Positions 1-10,627 of a DNA stretch of 64,000 nucleotides are shown here, piece after piece. The stretch's first letter is position 1. Each line of letters opens with the position of its first letter. Origin of the DNA: Bacillota bacterium. GTDB lineage: Bacteria > Bacillota > Clostridia > Caldicoprobacterales > Xylanivirgaceae. The DNA lies in contig JAMOAB010000029.1 of assembly GCA_023621995.1 (NCBI GenBank), forward strand, positions 100,105-164,104, given 5' to 3'. The position numbers and the translations under genes are program-made. Below the pieces are notes generated by a model, which saw nothing but the letters and a program-made list of their open reading frames with translations, was not told where the DNA came from and did not search any database.

Positions 1-29
1 GTTGGATACAGATGGAAGGGGTCTAATAG

Positions 30-1436
30 TTGAAAAGGACTCAAAAAAGCATTAAGACAAGGCTCATATACAGTTTTGTATGTATAGTACTTATAAGCGT
101 AACCATACTTGAGGTAATTCTCATATCCCTTGTTCGTCGGTATTATTATGATAATTTGGAGGAAATACTTACCAATCAGATAAAGGTATCGGCAGATTTT
201 TATGTTCGTTATTTTTCGAGCTCATCATTGGACGACAATATAATCGATAATATAGATGTGTTTTGGCGACAGACTGGAGCGCAGGTTCAGATTATAAACT
301 CCTCAGGTGAACTTATAATGGATTCCATAGGTTATATGCCTGAGGATAATAGAATAGATGTGAATGATGTAAAGAAGGCATTGGATGGTGAAAAGGGTAG
401 ATGGATAGGGAGTGTGCCCTATGATGATACTAAGGTTATGGCAGTTGCGTATCCTCTTATGAGCGATGATGATGTAATAGGTGTCATAAGGTTTATATCT
501 TCTCTTCGGGAGGTAAATAAGGAGATCAAGAATATATCTCTGATATTTATATCTATAGGTATAATTGTGGTAATGCTTGCAGTTATGGTTAGCATATTTG
601 TGGCTGATAGTATAATAGTACCGCTTCGCAATATAACCCATGTGGCGAGTAAAATGGCAGCAGGAAATTTCAATATAAGGAGTAGGAAACACTATGACGA
701 TGAGATAGGTAAACTGTCTGATACATTGAACTATATGGCAGAGGAGATAGTAAAAAAGGACAGCTTAAAAAACGAATTTATATCATCGGTATCCCATGAG
801 CTTAGGACCCCTCTTACCTCTATAAAGGGTTGGGCAGCAACGTTAAACGGAGGCGATCTTGATGACAAAGAACTATTGAAAGATGGGCTTGCTATTATAG
901 AGAAGGAGAGTGATAGGTTGACAGCTATGGTGGAAGAACTTCTAGACTTCTCTAGGTTTACTTCGGGCAAGATGACTCTAAAAATTCAAGATAGGAATAT
1001 AAATGACGTTATTGAATATGTAAAAAATCATATGAGTCCTCTGGCATATAGGAATAACCTCAACTTTTATGTAGAATATGGAGAGGATCTGCCTACGATA
1101 AGCATAGATGAGGATAGAATAAAACAGGTGTTTATAAATATACTTGATAACGCATTTAAGTTCACTCCCCAAGGGAATGATGTGATGATTAAGACTTGGT
1201 ATGAGGATGGATATGTGAATATAGCCATAGTGGATACAGGATGTGGTATAGATGAGGACGATCTTCCCAAGGTCAAAGAAAAATTCTTCAAAGGGAAGAA
1301 CAGTAAATCACAGCATGGCATAGGCCTTTCAATATGTGATGAGATAGTGACTCTACATGGTGGTATCTTGGATATAGATAGTAAATTAGGTTGTGGTACT
1401 ACAGTAACTGTTAGACTACCTGTGTCTGAGCAGTGA
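30..1436 (+). CDS. Sensor histidine kinase (TM, HAMP, HisKA, HATPase_c)
   Basis: ORF track; SHELRTPLTSIKGW H-box, N-box DNAFKFTP, G-box DTGCGI/GIGLSI; TM segments and HAMP-like region. Confidence 0.93.
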   Translation: MKRTQKSIKTRLIYSFVCIVLISVTILEVILISLVRRYYYDNLEEILTNQIKVSADFYVRYFSSSSLDDNIIDNIDVFWRQTGAQVQIINSSGELIMDSIGYMPEDNRIDVNDVKKALDGEKGRWIGSVPYDDTKVMAVAYPLMSDDDVIGVIRFISSLREVNKEIKNISLIFISIGIIVVMLAVMVSIFVADSIIVPLRNITHVASKMAAGNFNIRSRKHYDDEIGKLSDTLNYMAEEIVKKDSLKNEFISSVSHELRTPLTSIKGWAATLNGGDLDDKELLKDGLAIIEKESDRLTAMVEELLDFSRFTSGKMTLKIQDRNINDVIEYVKNHMSPLAYRNNLNFYVEYGEDLPTISIDEDRIKQVFINILDNAFKFTPQGNDVMIKTWYEDGYVNIAIVDTGCGIDEDDLPKVKEKFFKGKNSKSQHGIGLSICDEIVTLHGGILDIDSKLGCGTTVTVRLPVSEQ

Positions 1437-1460
1437 AGCTTATGGGAGGTAAAGGGATCA

Positions 1461-3005
1461 ATGTCTAACAAAAGATGGATTTTAGCTATATTGATAACCA
1501 TGGTAGTACTCATACAAGGTTGTACAAATATACCTGTTGAGACAGGTGAGAAAATTGTACCGCCCAATAATAGGCATATCCCTCTTGAGGGGACATGGCG
1601 TGTCATAAAAAGATTAGATATAGAGATAATGCCGGAAGATAATAGCACAGGAGATGATGCTATAATAGATAGTCTTGTTTCTTTTACAGCAAGTGAAGCA
1701 GTATTTGGGAGTGACAGGGCTTCCGACATTCAATATAAGATAAGACGTGTCAGGGCAAATGACTTTTTTCTTTATCAATATAAAGTAACAGCAGAGGATT
1801 TGGGCATACACAATGAAAAGATAGATGTAGTATCGGTCAGTTCCAAAAACAAACCCTTTTATGAGTTTATAAAATTAGATGATAATAATATTATCACATT
1901 TATAGATAATAGTTTTTATATGCTGACAAAGCAGTCAGATGAATGCGATGTCCTAACCTATGATGAAAATCCTGATATGAGTAGACTACATGTCGAAAAT
2001 AATAGTTACGATGATGATTTTCTGCACTCAGGCGTTCTCCTAGGCTTAAAGAGGGTATCTGGTTCTTCCGATGGGAATTATGATATAATTTATAGGACTC
2101 TGTGGATCAGATCAGAAAATAGGAGTGTCTATCCTATTCTTGGAGTGTCAAATTTGTTTGCACCAAGGAAGACAGGGTTCTGGGAGATAGGGTCTGTAAG
2201 CAATAAAGCAGATGGATTTATATATGACATTTTATATGCCCACCCTAGTTTTTTATACGATAACCCAAGTTTAGAAGTTGATTTGTCGCTAGAGTCTGCC
2301 AATGAGTTTGCTCAAATGCCTAGGGATAGTCATCTAAGAAGGCATATAAGATATGTAGGAAATGACTACATAGCAGTCGAGGTCATAAGTATGACAGACA
2401 ATTCTTCCCATATCAATCGTGTCTATCAAGTATTACCGATAGATAATATACAAAATAGTAGAGGTATAAAGATATCAGACATAAGCGGAGAGGAAGGACG
2501 TAATGCATTCTTCAATTCGATCCAATCTAGCTTAGAGGTAAAGAATATGAGGCAGATTGATGTGCTGGACAATGAGCCCAGTGAAGAGAATTTCACCGTT
2601 GCAAGGCGAAATGGCCATTGGATAATGAGGGGAAGGATTAGATATAAAGATACTAATAATATCAACGAATATTTAGATTTTAATATAAATATAATTCCAC
2701 CTACTAAACTAGTCAACTATGATGAGCTATGTATATCATGGAATAGTATAAAAGCAAAGTTACCAAGTGCCATTGACGCATATACATCGCCTAATAAGGA
2801 CATACTTATAGCTTTAGATATAGACAATATATATGTATATAGCATACATGAGAATGAACTGTCCGACAAACCCATATGCAAGATACCATTACATGAAGGA
2901 GAAGAAGTTGTAATGGCCGAGTGGGCAACAGGGGCATATGTTGAGAGATGGGATAAATGTTTCAAAGCAAAAAAGCCTATAGAAATTGATACACAAGAAA
3001 AGTAA
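1461..3005 (+). CDS. Putative lipoprotein of unknown function
   Basis: ORF with signal peptide/lipobox-like ILITMVVLIQGC; starts 24 bp after the kinase. Confidence 0.75.
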   Translation: MSNKRWILAILITMVVLIQGCTNIPVETGEKIVPPNNRHIPLEGTWRVIKRLDIEIMPEDNSTGDDAIIDSLVSFTASEAVFGSDRASDIQYKIRRVRANDFFLYQYKVTAEDLGIHNEKIDVVSVSSKNKPFYEFIKLDDNNIITFIDNSFYMLTKQSDECDVLTYDENPDMSRLHVENNSYDDDFLHSGVLLGLKRVSGSSDGNYDIIYRTLWIRSENRSVYPILGVSNLFAPRKTGFWEIGSVSNKADGFIYDILYAHPSFLYDNPSLEVDLSLESANEFAQMPRDSHLRRHIRYVGNDYIAVEVISMTDNSSHINRVYQVLPIDNIQNSRGIKISDISGEEGRNAFFNSIQSSLEVKNMRQIDVLDNEPSEENFTVARRNGHWIMRGRIRYKDTNNINEYLDFNINIIPPTKLVNYDELCISWNSIKAKLPSAIDAYTSPNKDILIALDIDNIYVYSIHENELSDKPICKIPLHEGEEVVMAEWATGAYVERWDKCFKAKKPIEIDTQEK

Positions 3006-3027
3006 AAGAGTAAGGAGGAATCTGTCT

Positions 3028-4020
3028 ATGGATGAAATTTTAGTAGAAGAATATAGAGGTAATGTATTGGAGAATTATCATAGTGGTCATATATGTGGAG
3101 TAGGATATGATGGTACAGTAAAATATAGCGTGGGAGATCCCTATCATGTGACATATATGCGTTCATGTGCAAAGCCCATTCAAGTGCTTCCCGTAATAGA
3201 GAGAAGGTTGGATGAAGAGTTTGGCTATAGCGATAGAGAGACTACCATACTTGCTGCCTCCCATATGGGTGAGGCGTTTCATGTTGAAGCTGTTGAATCC
3301 ATTATGGGCAAGTTAGGGGTAAAAGAAGACGATCTAGTCATGTTACCTACTTATCCCGGGAATGAAAAAGCCAAAGATTCACTCTTACGTGCCAATATGC
3401 CTCCTAGACGTGTATACCATAACTGTTCAGGAAAACATATGGGTATACTTACTCTTTGCAAGGGAATGGGCCTATCTATAGAGAACTATTGGGAGTTAGA
3501 ACATCCTGCTCAGCAGGAAATACTGAAGCATATATCTATTATGGGTGACTACCCAATAGAGGACATAGAAATAGGCATAGATGGTTGTGGCGTACCTGTA
3601 TTTGCTATGCCACTTACATGTCTTGCAAAGGCATATTTAAAGCTTGCTTGTCCTGAACTCATAGAAGATGGGGAAATAAAGAGGGCAGCCGAAAAGATAT
3701 CTAAGCTCATGAATGAGTACGGCGAGATGATAGGCGGTACTCGTACCCTGTGTACTACTCTTTTAGAAGATGACAATATTGTAGCCAAAGGTGGAGCCCA
3801 AGGTGTATATTGTTTTGCCCTTAGAAATGAAAAAATGGGATTTGCCATCAAGATAATGGATGGAACTCAGGACTGTTGGCCCATTATAATTGCGTCCCTA
3901 CTTGAAAAGATAGACTATAATAATACTGAGACGATAGATAGATTATATAGACTTTTCCCAACTGATATAGTAAATGATAATGATACTGTGGTAGGCAAAA
4001 AGCTTGCTGTATTTAAATAA
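3028..4020 (+). CDS. L-asparaginase II family protein
   Basis: ATG at 3028 behind AAGGAGGA; MRSCAKPIQVLPVIE, CSGKHMGIL, IDGCGVPVFAMPL motifs typical of the asparaginase II family. Confidence 0.85.
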   Translation: MDEILVEEYRGNVLENYHSGHICGVGYDGTVKYSVGDPYHVTYMRSCAKPIQVLPVIERRLDEEFGYSDRETTILAASHMGEAFHVEAVESIMGKLGVKEDDLVMLPTYPGNEKAKDSLLRANMPPRRVYHNCSGKHMGILTLCKGMGLSIENYWELEHPAQQEILKHISIMGDYPIEDIEIGIDGCGVPVFAMPLTCLAKAYLKLACPELIEDGEIKRAAEKISKLMNEYGEMIGGTRTLCTTLLEDDNIVAKGGAQGVYCFALRNEKMGFAIKIMDGTQDCWPIIIASLLEKIDYNNTETIDRLYRLFPTDIVNDNDTVVGKKLAVFK

Positions 4021-4131
4021 AAATCTTCCTTTTTAGTCTATATAATATTCACCTATTTTTTTAGATAAACATATAATGTACTAGACACGAGATAGATTAT
4101 AGACATAAAAGATTAAAAAGGAGGTATAAGT

Positions 4132-4311
4132 ATGGGTTTTTGTGGAAGAGGCGATGACAGTTTATTGTTTTTCTTTCTACTCCTAGTAATATTCTTCTGT
4201 AATTGTGGTCTATTTAAATCTGGGTCTGAGCTTCTATTCTTCTTCCTCATATTGGTAACATTATTTGGTGGAGGAAGTCTGTTCAGAGGATTTGGAGTAG
4301 TAGAAGGCTAA
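4132..4311 (+). CDS. Small (59 aa) hydrophobic Cys/Gly-containing protein, missed by the ORF track
   Basis: ATG behind AAGGAGGTATAAGT; MGFCGRGDDSLLFFFLLLVIFFCNCGLFKSGSELLFFFLILVTLFGGGSLFRGFGVVEG*; followed directly by a terminator. Confidence 0.7.
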   Translation: MGFCGRGDDSLLFFFLLLVIFFCNCGLFKSGSELLFFFLILVTLFGGGSLFRGFGVVEG

Positions 4312-4328
4312 TAGAGAACTGATAGAAG

Positions 4329-4356
4329 GAGCTGCCTATCTGTGGGCAGCTCTTTT
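4329..4356 (+). terminator. Rho-independent terminator
   Basis: GAGCTGCC-tatctgtg-GGCAGCTC TTTT. Confidence 0.85.
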
Positions 4357-4515
4357 ACATATGTTGTGAACATACATAGATGATTATTATTAATGCTATA
4401 AATAAATTGATGAAATTATACATAGATATTAAACTTAATAGGTGGATATTTTCGTGTTAAACTTAAATAATTATAGGATAAGAATACATTATAAAAATAA
4501 GTGGAGGATGAAAAT

Positions 4516-5625
4516 ATGAGAGTATTATTTCTTTCGGTGACGGCAGGGTATGGCCATCATCAAGCTGCAAATGTTCTAATAGAATACTTAAGAGATAAAG
4601 GTGTAAATTGCAAAATGATCGATACATTCGAATATATAAACCCCATATTAAGCGAATCCATTGCAAAGGGATATCTTATATCTACAAAGTTTACGCCAGC
4701 AGTATATGGAAAGTTTTATCGCCTTGCCGATAAAGAAGAGGGCGGCGAATCTGGCAAATTCTCGATGATACGCCTGACGAATTCCATATTATCTAAGAAA
4801 CTTATTAATCTATTGACAGATTATAATCCAGATGTCATAGTGTGTACCCATGTATTTCCTGCTCAAATAGTAACTCAAATTAGGCAAAAGAGGATATATC
4901 ATAAGACTATAGGAATAATTACCGATTTTACTGTTCATCCATTTTGGGAAGAGACTGATATTGATTACTACATTACGGCAAGTGACCAATTAGATTATCA
5001 AGTTATGAAAAAAGGGATTGATGGATCTAAGATAGTGGCTATGGGAATACCTATCAATAGGAAGTTTGCCACAAAGATGAGCAGTAAAGACGCCAGAACC
5101 CTGTTAGGCATAGAAAACAAAACAACTGTATTAGTTATGAGTGGAAGTATGGGCTACGGTGATGTTGTGGAAAATATAATGAGGTTAGATAGAATGGATA
5201 TGGACTTTCAGATAATTTCGGTATGCGGAAATAATAAGTCATTAAAGACACAGATAGATGATTTAGAGATTAGAAAGAAGATATATAACTTTGGTTTTGT
5301 AGATAACATAGATGTGCTCATGGATGCTGCCGACTGTATAATAACAAAACCAGGAGGACTTACTTCATCGGAAGCTTTGGCAAAGGGTATTCCCATGATA
5401 TTATCTCATCCTATACCAGGGCAGGAAGACAGAAATGTAGAGTTCCTTGTAAACAATGGAGTAGCCATGTATACAAGTGATACTTATCCTATAGATGAAG
5501 CTGTATATCAGTTACTCAGTTCAAAATGGAGAAGTCAGCTTATAAAAAAAGCCATGACTAAAATAGGCAAGCCCAATTCTACAAGGGATGTGGGAAATTT
5601 TATTATAAAACTTGCTAAGGAGTAA
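4516..5625 (+). CDS. MGDG synthase/UgtP-like glycosyltransferase (processive diacylglycerol glucosyltransferase family)
   Basis: VLFLSVTAGYGHHQAA N-terminus, DVIVCTHVFPA, ITKPGGLTSSEALAKGIPMIL motif; RBS GGAGG. Confidence 0.85.
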   Translation: MRVLFLSVTAGYGHHQAANVLIEYLRDKGVNCKMIDTFEYINPILSESIAKGYLISTKFTPAVYGKFYRLADKEEGGESGKFSMIRLTNSILSKKLINLLTDYNPDVIVCTHVFPAQIVTQIRQKRIYHKTIGIITDFTVHPFWEETDIDYYITASDQLDYQVMKKGIDGSKIVAMGIPINRKFATKMSSKDARTLLGIENKTTVLVMSGSMGYGDVVENIMRLDRMDMDFQIISVCGNNKSLKTQIDDLEIRKKIYNFGFVDNIDVLMDAADCIITKPGGLTSSEALAKGIPMILSHPIPGQEDRNVEFLVNNGVAMYTSDTYPIDEAVYQLLSSKWRSQLIKKAMTKIGKPNSTRDVGNFIIKLAKE

Positions 5626-5677
5626 CCACACTTTCATATTATCCATAATATACAATGGATAGTATTTATATGGAAAG

Positions 5678-5926
5678 TTGGTGAATGATATGGGGAATGG
5701 TTGGTATAGAGAAAGGCCCCTCCTTGCAGTGGGATCGGTTGGTCCTGAGGTAGAGATGTTGCAGCGGATATTGCTCAGCATAGGATATGATCCAGGGCCA
5801 ATAGACGGTATATTTGGTCCATTGACTCAAAGGGCAGTAATGGAATTTCAAAGGGATAATGGTCTTATACCTGATGGTATTGTGGGACCCAAAACCTATG
5901 CAGTGTTAGATTTGGTATATCCATAG
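5678..5926 (+). CDS. Peptidoglycan-binding domain (PG_binding_1) protein
   Basis: VGPEVEMLQRILLSIGYDPGPIDGIFGPLTQRAVMEFQRDNGLIPDGIVGPKT. Confidence 0.88.
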   Translation: MVNDMGNGWYRERPLLAVGSVGPEVEMLQRILLSIGYDPGPIDGIFGPLTQRAVMEFQRDNGLIPDGIVGPKTYAVLDLVYP

Positions 5927-5969
5927 ATATATAAGGTGCTGGATCTTTTGATCCAGCACCTTATATATC
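5927..5969. terminator. Bidirectional terminator hairpin
   Basis: atatataaggtgctggatc-tttt-gatccagcaccttatatat between convergent genes. Confidence 0.85.
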
Positions 5970-5971
5970 TT

Positions 5972-7072
5972 CTATAATAGAGCTTTTTTTATGAGATCAA
6001 TATTAGATAATACATGCTGGAAGAGAAGATCTACTAGCGTAATGGCTGTCATTGCCTCTACCACAGGCACGACTCTAGGTACTATGCAGGGATCATGTCG
6101 TCCCTTGACCTGTATGCAAGTGTTTTTCATATCTTTGGTAATGGTCTTTTGAGGAAGAGATATTGAAGGGGTAGGCTTGAAGGCAATCCTAAATGTTATA
6201 GGGCTTCCATCGCTTATCCCTCCACCTATACCTCCAGAGTGATTTGTACATTTTTTCACCATACCCTCTCTTGTTACCATATAGTTATCATTTGCTTCAC
6301 TACCTCTCATGGTAGAGAGGGTATATCCGGTTCCAAATTCTATACTTCTAGCAGCTCCAATGGACATAATCGCCTTAGATAGTACAGCTTCTAGCTTATT
6401 AAATACTGGCTCACCTACCCCGGCAGGTAAATTGTGGATAGTACACTCTACTACTCCTCCTATCGAGTCGCCATCAGTCCTCATGGACTCTATAAGCTCT
6501 TCCGCCTGTATAGCGGCTTTATTATCAGGCATACGGACGGCATTTTTATATATGATGTCTTTATCAAAGTTTCCCATATCTATACAGATCTTCCCTATGG
6601 AATATGTATAGGCTGTGATTTGAACACCAAATTCGGAGAGGATTTTTTTAGCAATGGCACCGGCGGCCACCCGGGCTACTGTTTCCCTTCCTGACGAGCG
6701 TCCTCCGCCCCTAAAATCTCTGAAACCATATTTTTGGTCGTAGGAAAAATCGGCATGCCCTGGTCTATATATGTGTTTTATATCATCATAATCGTGTGAA
6801 CGTTCATCAGTGTTGTATATTATTAGTGAAATGGGTGTACCTGTAGTCCTTCCCTCAAAAACTCCAGATAATATGTCGACACTGTCATCCTCTTGCCTCG
6901 ATGTATATATACTATGGGCTCCTGGTTTTCGTTTATCCAGCTCCCTTTGGATATCTTGAATAGATAGCGGGATACCGGCAGGACATCCATCTATGACAAC
7001 TCCAAGTGCTCTCCCATGGGATTCTCCCCAAGTAGATATTGTAAAATGTTTTCCAAATATAGAACCAGACAT
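5972..7072 (-). CDS. aroC: Chorismate synthase
   Basis: [75 protein letters not shown]. Confidence 0.97.
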   Translation of the reverse strand: MSGSIFGKHFTISTWGESHGRALGVVIDGCPAGIPLSIQDIQRELDKRKPGAHSIYTSRQEDDSVDILSGVFEGRTTGTPISLIIYNTDERSHDYDDIKHIYRPGHADFSYDQKYGFRDFRGGGRSSGRETVARVAAGAIAKKILSEFGVQITAYTYSIGKICIDMGNFDKDIIYKNAVRMPDNKAAIQAEELIESMRTDGDSIGGVVECTIHNLPAGVGEPVFNKLEAVLSKAIMSIGAARSIEFGTGYTLSTMRGSEANDNYMVTREGMVKKCTNHSGGIGGGISDGSPITFRIAFKPTPSISLPQKTITKDMKNTCIQVKGRHDPCIVPRVVPVVEAMTAITLVDLLFQHVLSNIDLIKKALL

Positions 7073-7376
7073 AACTACCTCCTAAAAATTCTATTATGAA
7101 CATTTGAGTTCAATATTAAAAATTAGCTTAAGTTTTGAATAATTCTATTAGCTTGTTTTTATTATTGATAGTGGCTCTTTTTATATAGACATTTTATCAT
7201 CAGTTTATATATGTGTCTATCTAGTTTTAAGTGTCTTTGCCTTCATTGTGTAATATAGCAAGGTTTTATATTATTATAAATTTGAGATTTTTATTAGATA
7301 CTTGCCATATGGATGTTAAAATAGTAAAATAGTCTTATTCGTATTAAACTTTAAACTAATATGGAGGTTATGGCAG

Positions 7377-7841
7377 ATGAAGGCGGAATATATAAATCCA
7401 TTTCTTGAAGCAACAATGACAGTTATGAATTCGCTATGTGGTGTAGATACCAAATTTGACAATGTGTATATAAGGGAGGCGTCTTATACAGTCTCTGACC
7501 TTATAATAATCATTGGTGTGACAGGTAAGGTAAGGGGTCAGGCCATACTTTCAATGGGTGAAGATACAGCTAAATCCATTGCATCCTATATGATGGGAGG
7601 AATACCAGTTGAAAGTATAGATGCTATGGCAAAGAGTGCAATAGGTGAGCTTGGCAATATGATAATGGGCAACACATGTTCTATTTTTTATGGCAGAGGT
7701 ATAGCCATTGACATAACCCCTCCTACAATTCTAACAGGAGAGAAGGTAGAGATAAGCAATAAATTCAAGACACTTTGTATCCCTGCAACTCTTGGAGAGT
7801 TTGGGACTATGGAGATTGGCGTATCCGCTGAAGAGGTGTAG
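7377..7841 (+). CDS. cheX: CheX-type chemotaxis phosphatase
   Basis: NPFLEA N-terminus and ExxN motif (GELGNMIMGN). Confidence 0.82.
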   Translation: MKAEYINPFLEATMTVMNSLCGVDTKFDNVYIREASYTVSDLIIIIGVTGKVRGQAILSMGEDTAKSIASYMMGGIPVESIDAMAKSAIGELGNMIMGNTCSIFYGRGIAIDITPPTILTGEKVEISNKFKTLCIPATLGEFGTMEIGVSAEEV

Positions 7842-7845
7842 ATAG

Positions 7846-8217
7846 GTGATTGTTGGCATTGGTATTGATATAATAGAGATTGAAAGAATAGAGAGGGCAG
7901 CTACTAATCCTCTCTTTTTGGAGCGAATATTTACAGAGAGAGAAAGAGCGTATTTTGCATCCAGAAAGAACAACTTGTCTACTATTGCAGGAAGTTTTGC
8001 AGCAAAGGAAGCCACTTCTAAAGCATTAGGAACAGGTATAGGTAAAATTGGGTGGCATGATATAGAAGTTTTGCGATATAATAAGGGTAAGCCATATGTA
8101 GAATTATGTGGTAGGGCAAAAGAGTTGTTTGCTTTACTGGGGGGTAAATATATACATATAACCATATCCCACAGTAGAATCTATGCTATATCACAGGTTA
8201 TAATAGAGGGTGAGTAA
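7846..8217 (+). CDS. acpS: Holo-[acyl-carrier-protein] synthase
   Basis: VGIGIDIIEIERIE..., FAAKEATSKALGTGIG. Confidence 0.95.
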   Translation: MIVGIGIDIIEIERIERAATNPLFLERIFTERERAYFASRKNNLSTIAGSFAAKEATSKALGTGIGKIGWHDIEVLRYNKGKPYVELCGRAKELFALLGGKYIHITISHSRIYAISQVIIEGE

Positions 8218-9775
8218 TATGTATGTTGTAACGGCCAATGAGATGGGGTCCATTGATAGAAGGGCTATTGAAAAATATAAGATACCTGGGATCGTGCTTA
8301 TGGAAAATGCCGCCATTAGGGCAGTGGATATCATAATGAAAGAGTATTATATATATAAAAAGAAGGTTATAGTACTTGTAGGAGGAGGCAACAATGGTGG
8401 AGATGGCTTAGCAATCGCGCGTCATCTCCATCTTGCTGGAGCTTACGTAGAAGTTTTTTTGACCTTTTCTCCCGATAATGCTAAGGGCGATGCCAACATA
8501 AATCTAGAGGTTGTCAGGGCATTATCCATACCCATAGTCTGTGTACTGGCGGAGGAGGATATTGCCCATCTAGAGAAGAGTTTGACCGATGGAGATCTAA
8601 TAATAGATGCTCTGTTTGGAACAGGCCTTTCTAGAGAAGTAGAAGGTATATCTAGATATGTTATCGATACTGTGGCGAAATATTCCATACCCGTTGTTTC
8701 AATCGATATACCATCTGGTATAGATGGCTCAACAGGGGAGTGTATGGGGTGTGCCGTGAGGGCAACTCATACTGTGACCTTTGGCTATCCCAAGAGGGGA
8801 CATTATCTATATCCAGGAAGGGAGTATTCAGGCAGATTACATATAGTACCCATAAGCTTGCCAAACGATAGTGGGAAAGATACAGGCGTTTGTACCTTTA
8901 CATTGGATGAGGCGGAAGCATCTGCTATGCTAAAGAGACGTCCACCTAATTCCCATAAGGGTACATTTGGCAGAGTGGGGATATTAGCTGGTTCTACAGG
9001 TCTTACAGGTGCTGCCTATCTCACAAGTGTTGCTGCCCAAAGATCAGGGGCAGGTCTTGTGACCTTAGGTGTGCCCCAGAGTATTCAACCTATAATGGCG
9101 GCTAAATTAACTGAAGTTATGACTTATGCTCTACCTGATGATGGGACAGGATACTTTGGTCAAATGGCAGGATTTGAGGCAGTTGAGTTTTTAAAGGATA
9201 AAGATGTATTGGCTTTAGGACCAGGGATGGGAACTAATAAAAATGTTTTTGAGTTTATTAGGTATATTTTAGATAGAATTGATATATCCATAGTAATAGA
9301 TGCCGATGGCCTAAATAACATAGCTGGTGAGGGTGATATATTAAGAGATTATGGGCATCCTATTGTGCTTACACCCCATCCAGGTGAGATGGCAAGACTT
9401 GCTGGCAAGTCAATTGAATATGTGGTAAGACATCCAATTGAATGTGCAAAAGATCTCAGTCAAAATACTGGAGCAATTGTACTTCTTAAAGGAGCAACTA
9501 GTATTGTGGCAAATTGTGATGGCGAGGTATATATAAATCAGACTGGTAATTCAGGTATGGCAACAGGTGGTAGTGGTGATGTGCTTACAGGTATAATAGC
9601 ATCTTTTATAGCTCAAGGCTATGATGCGTTTACTGCAACGGTTTTAGGCTGCTTTATACATGGGAAAGCAGGAGATATGGCGGCAGAGGATAGGGGCGAG
9701 GTGGGTTTAACTGCCCATGACATACTAGATGCAGCACCATATGCACTCAAGGAGTTATATGACATAAAGGACTAA
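8210..9775 (+). CDS. nnr: Bifunctional NAD(P)H-hydrate epimerase / ADP-dependent NAD(P)H-hydrate dehydratase
   Basis: GGGNNGGDGLAIARHL epimerase motif; HKGTFGRVGILAGS, TPHPGEMARL, GSGDVLTGIIA dehydratase motifs. Confidence 0.95.
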   Translation: MSNMYVVTANEMGSIDRRAIEKYKIPGIVLMENAAIRAVDIIMKEYYIYKKKVIVLVGGGNNGGDGLAIARHLHLAGAYVEVFLTFSPDNAKGDANINLEVVRALSIPIVCVLAEEDIAHLEKSLTDGDLIIDALFGTGLSREVEGISRYVIDTVAKYSIPVVSIDIPSGIDGSTGECMGCAVRATHTVTFGYPKRGHYLYPGREYSGRLHIVPISLPNDSGKDTGVCTFTLDEAEASAMLKRRPPNSHKGTFGRVGILAGSTGLTGAAYLTSVAAQRSGAGLVTLGVPQSIQPIMAAKLTEVMTYALPDDGTGYFGQMAGFEAVEFLKDKDVLALGPGMGTNKNVFEFIRYILDRIDISIVIDADGLNNIAGEGDILRDYGHPIVLTPHPGEMARLAGKSIEYVVRHPIECAKDLSQNTGAIVLLKGATSIVANCDGEVYINQTGNSGMATGGSGDVLTGIIASFIAQGYDAFTATVLGCFIHGKAGDMAAEDRGEVGLTAHDILDAAPYALKELYDIKD

Positions 9776-9925
9776 AATACCTTATTTTACAAGGAGGATT
9801 TTTAGGACTTTTGTTGAATAGATAATTAGACATCTGTTTAGTTGTAAAAATATATGAACTGGACATAATTTATTATAACGGAAAAGGCTGGATACATAAT
9901 CTATTTTTTAGGAGGTGCCACCGCC

Positions 9926-10201
9926 ATGGCTGAACTAAAAAAAATATTGGTAAGCCTGCCGGACAGTTTGTTACGTGAGGTAGATGAAATTGTTGCAATG
10001 GAGCAGACAAACAGGAGTGAATTTATACGCGAAGCAATGAAGCTCTATATAAGAGAGCGACATAAGATAGAGATAAGGGAAAAGATGCGTAAGGGATATG
10101 AAGAGATGGCAATGATAAACATTGAGTGGACAGAAGTAGGAATAAAGTCAGATAACTACACGTTGGAGGTCTACGAATCGATATTATCGGAGTGTGAGTA
10201 A
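9926..10201 (+). CDS. EndoAI/MazE-type (CopG/RHH) antitoxin
   Basis: [19 protein letters not shown]...[14 protein letters not shown]; directly upstream of a MazF/EndoA gene. Confidence 0.9.
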   Translation: MAELKKILVSLPDSLLREVDEIVAMEQTNRSEFIREAMKLYIRERHKIEIREKMRKGYEEMAMINIEWTEVGIKSDNYTLEVYESILSECE

Positions 10202-10206
10202 AATAT

Positions 10207-10554
10207 ATGGTTAGACGAGGGGAGATATATTATGCAGACCTAAGCCCTGTGGTTGGTTCTGAACAGGGTGGTGTAAGACCTGTGCTCATTGTGCAAAATG
10301 ATATAGGTAACAAATATAGTCCCACTGTCATAATAGCTGCTATTACATCCCAGATAAATAAGGCAAAACTTCCCACACATATAGAACTAAGTGGTAAAGA
10401 GTACGGTCTGCCAAGAGATTCAGTAATACTCCTTGAACAGATACGTACTATAGATAAGAGACGCCTTAGGGAAAAGACAGGTTTTTTATCACCTGAGACT
10501 ATGAAAAAAGTTGATGAAGGACTTATGATAAGTTTTGGACTTATTGAACTGTAA
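10207..10554 (+). CDS. EndoA/MazF endoribonuclease toxin
   Basis: [46 protein letters not shown]. Confidence 0.95.
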   Translation: MVRRGEIYYADLSPVVGSEQGGVRPVLIVQNDIGNKYSPTVIIAAITSQINKAKLPTHIELSGKEYGLPRDSVILLEQIRTIDKRRLREKTGFLSPETMKKVDEGLMISFGLIEL

Positions 10555-10563
10555 CTTCCAGCT

Positions 10564-10590
10564 AAGACTGTGCATTACAGTCTTTTTTTT
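10564..10590 (+). terminator. Rho-independent terminator after mazEF
   Basis: AAGACTG-tgcatta-CAGTCTT followed by a T tract. Confidence 0.85.
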
Positions 10591-10627
10591 GCTTAAAATA
10601 AAAGATGAACTATTTAGGAGGTATGAT

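Noticed and set aside
303-1729. Minus-strand ORFs of 60-220 aa (e.g. 303-692, 731-970, 1067-1729)
   Set aside because: They lie antisense to a clearly coding histidine kinase/lipoprotein region, have low-complexity translations and no RBS or family motifs; typical shadow ORFs of AT-rich coding DNA. The same applies to most other antisense ORFs in the track.
9926-10554. MazEF-type pair as evidence of a mobile or defence island
   Set aside because: EndoAI/EndoA is commonly chromosomal in Firmicutes beside housekeeping genes; no mobile signatures nearby.
10535-10627. N-terminal extension of the YitT ORF in the track
   Set aside because: The extension would cross the mazEF terminator; the GTG at 10628 has a good RBS.
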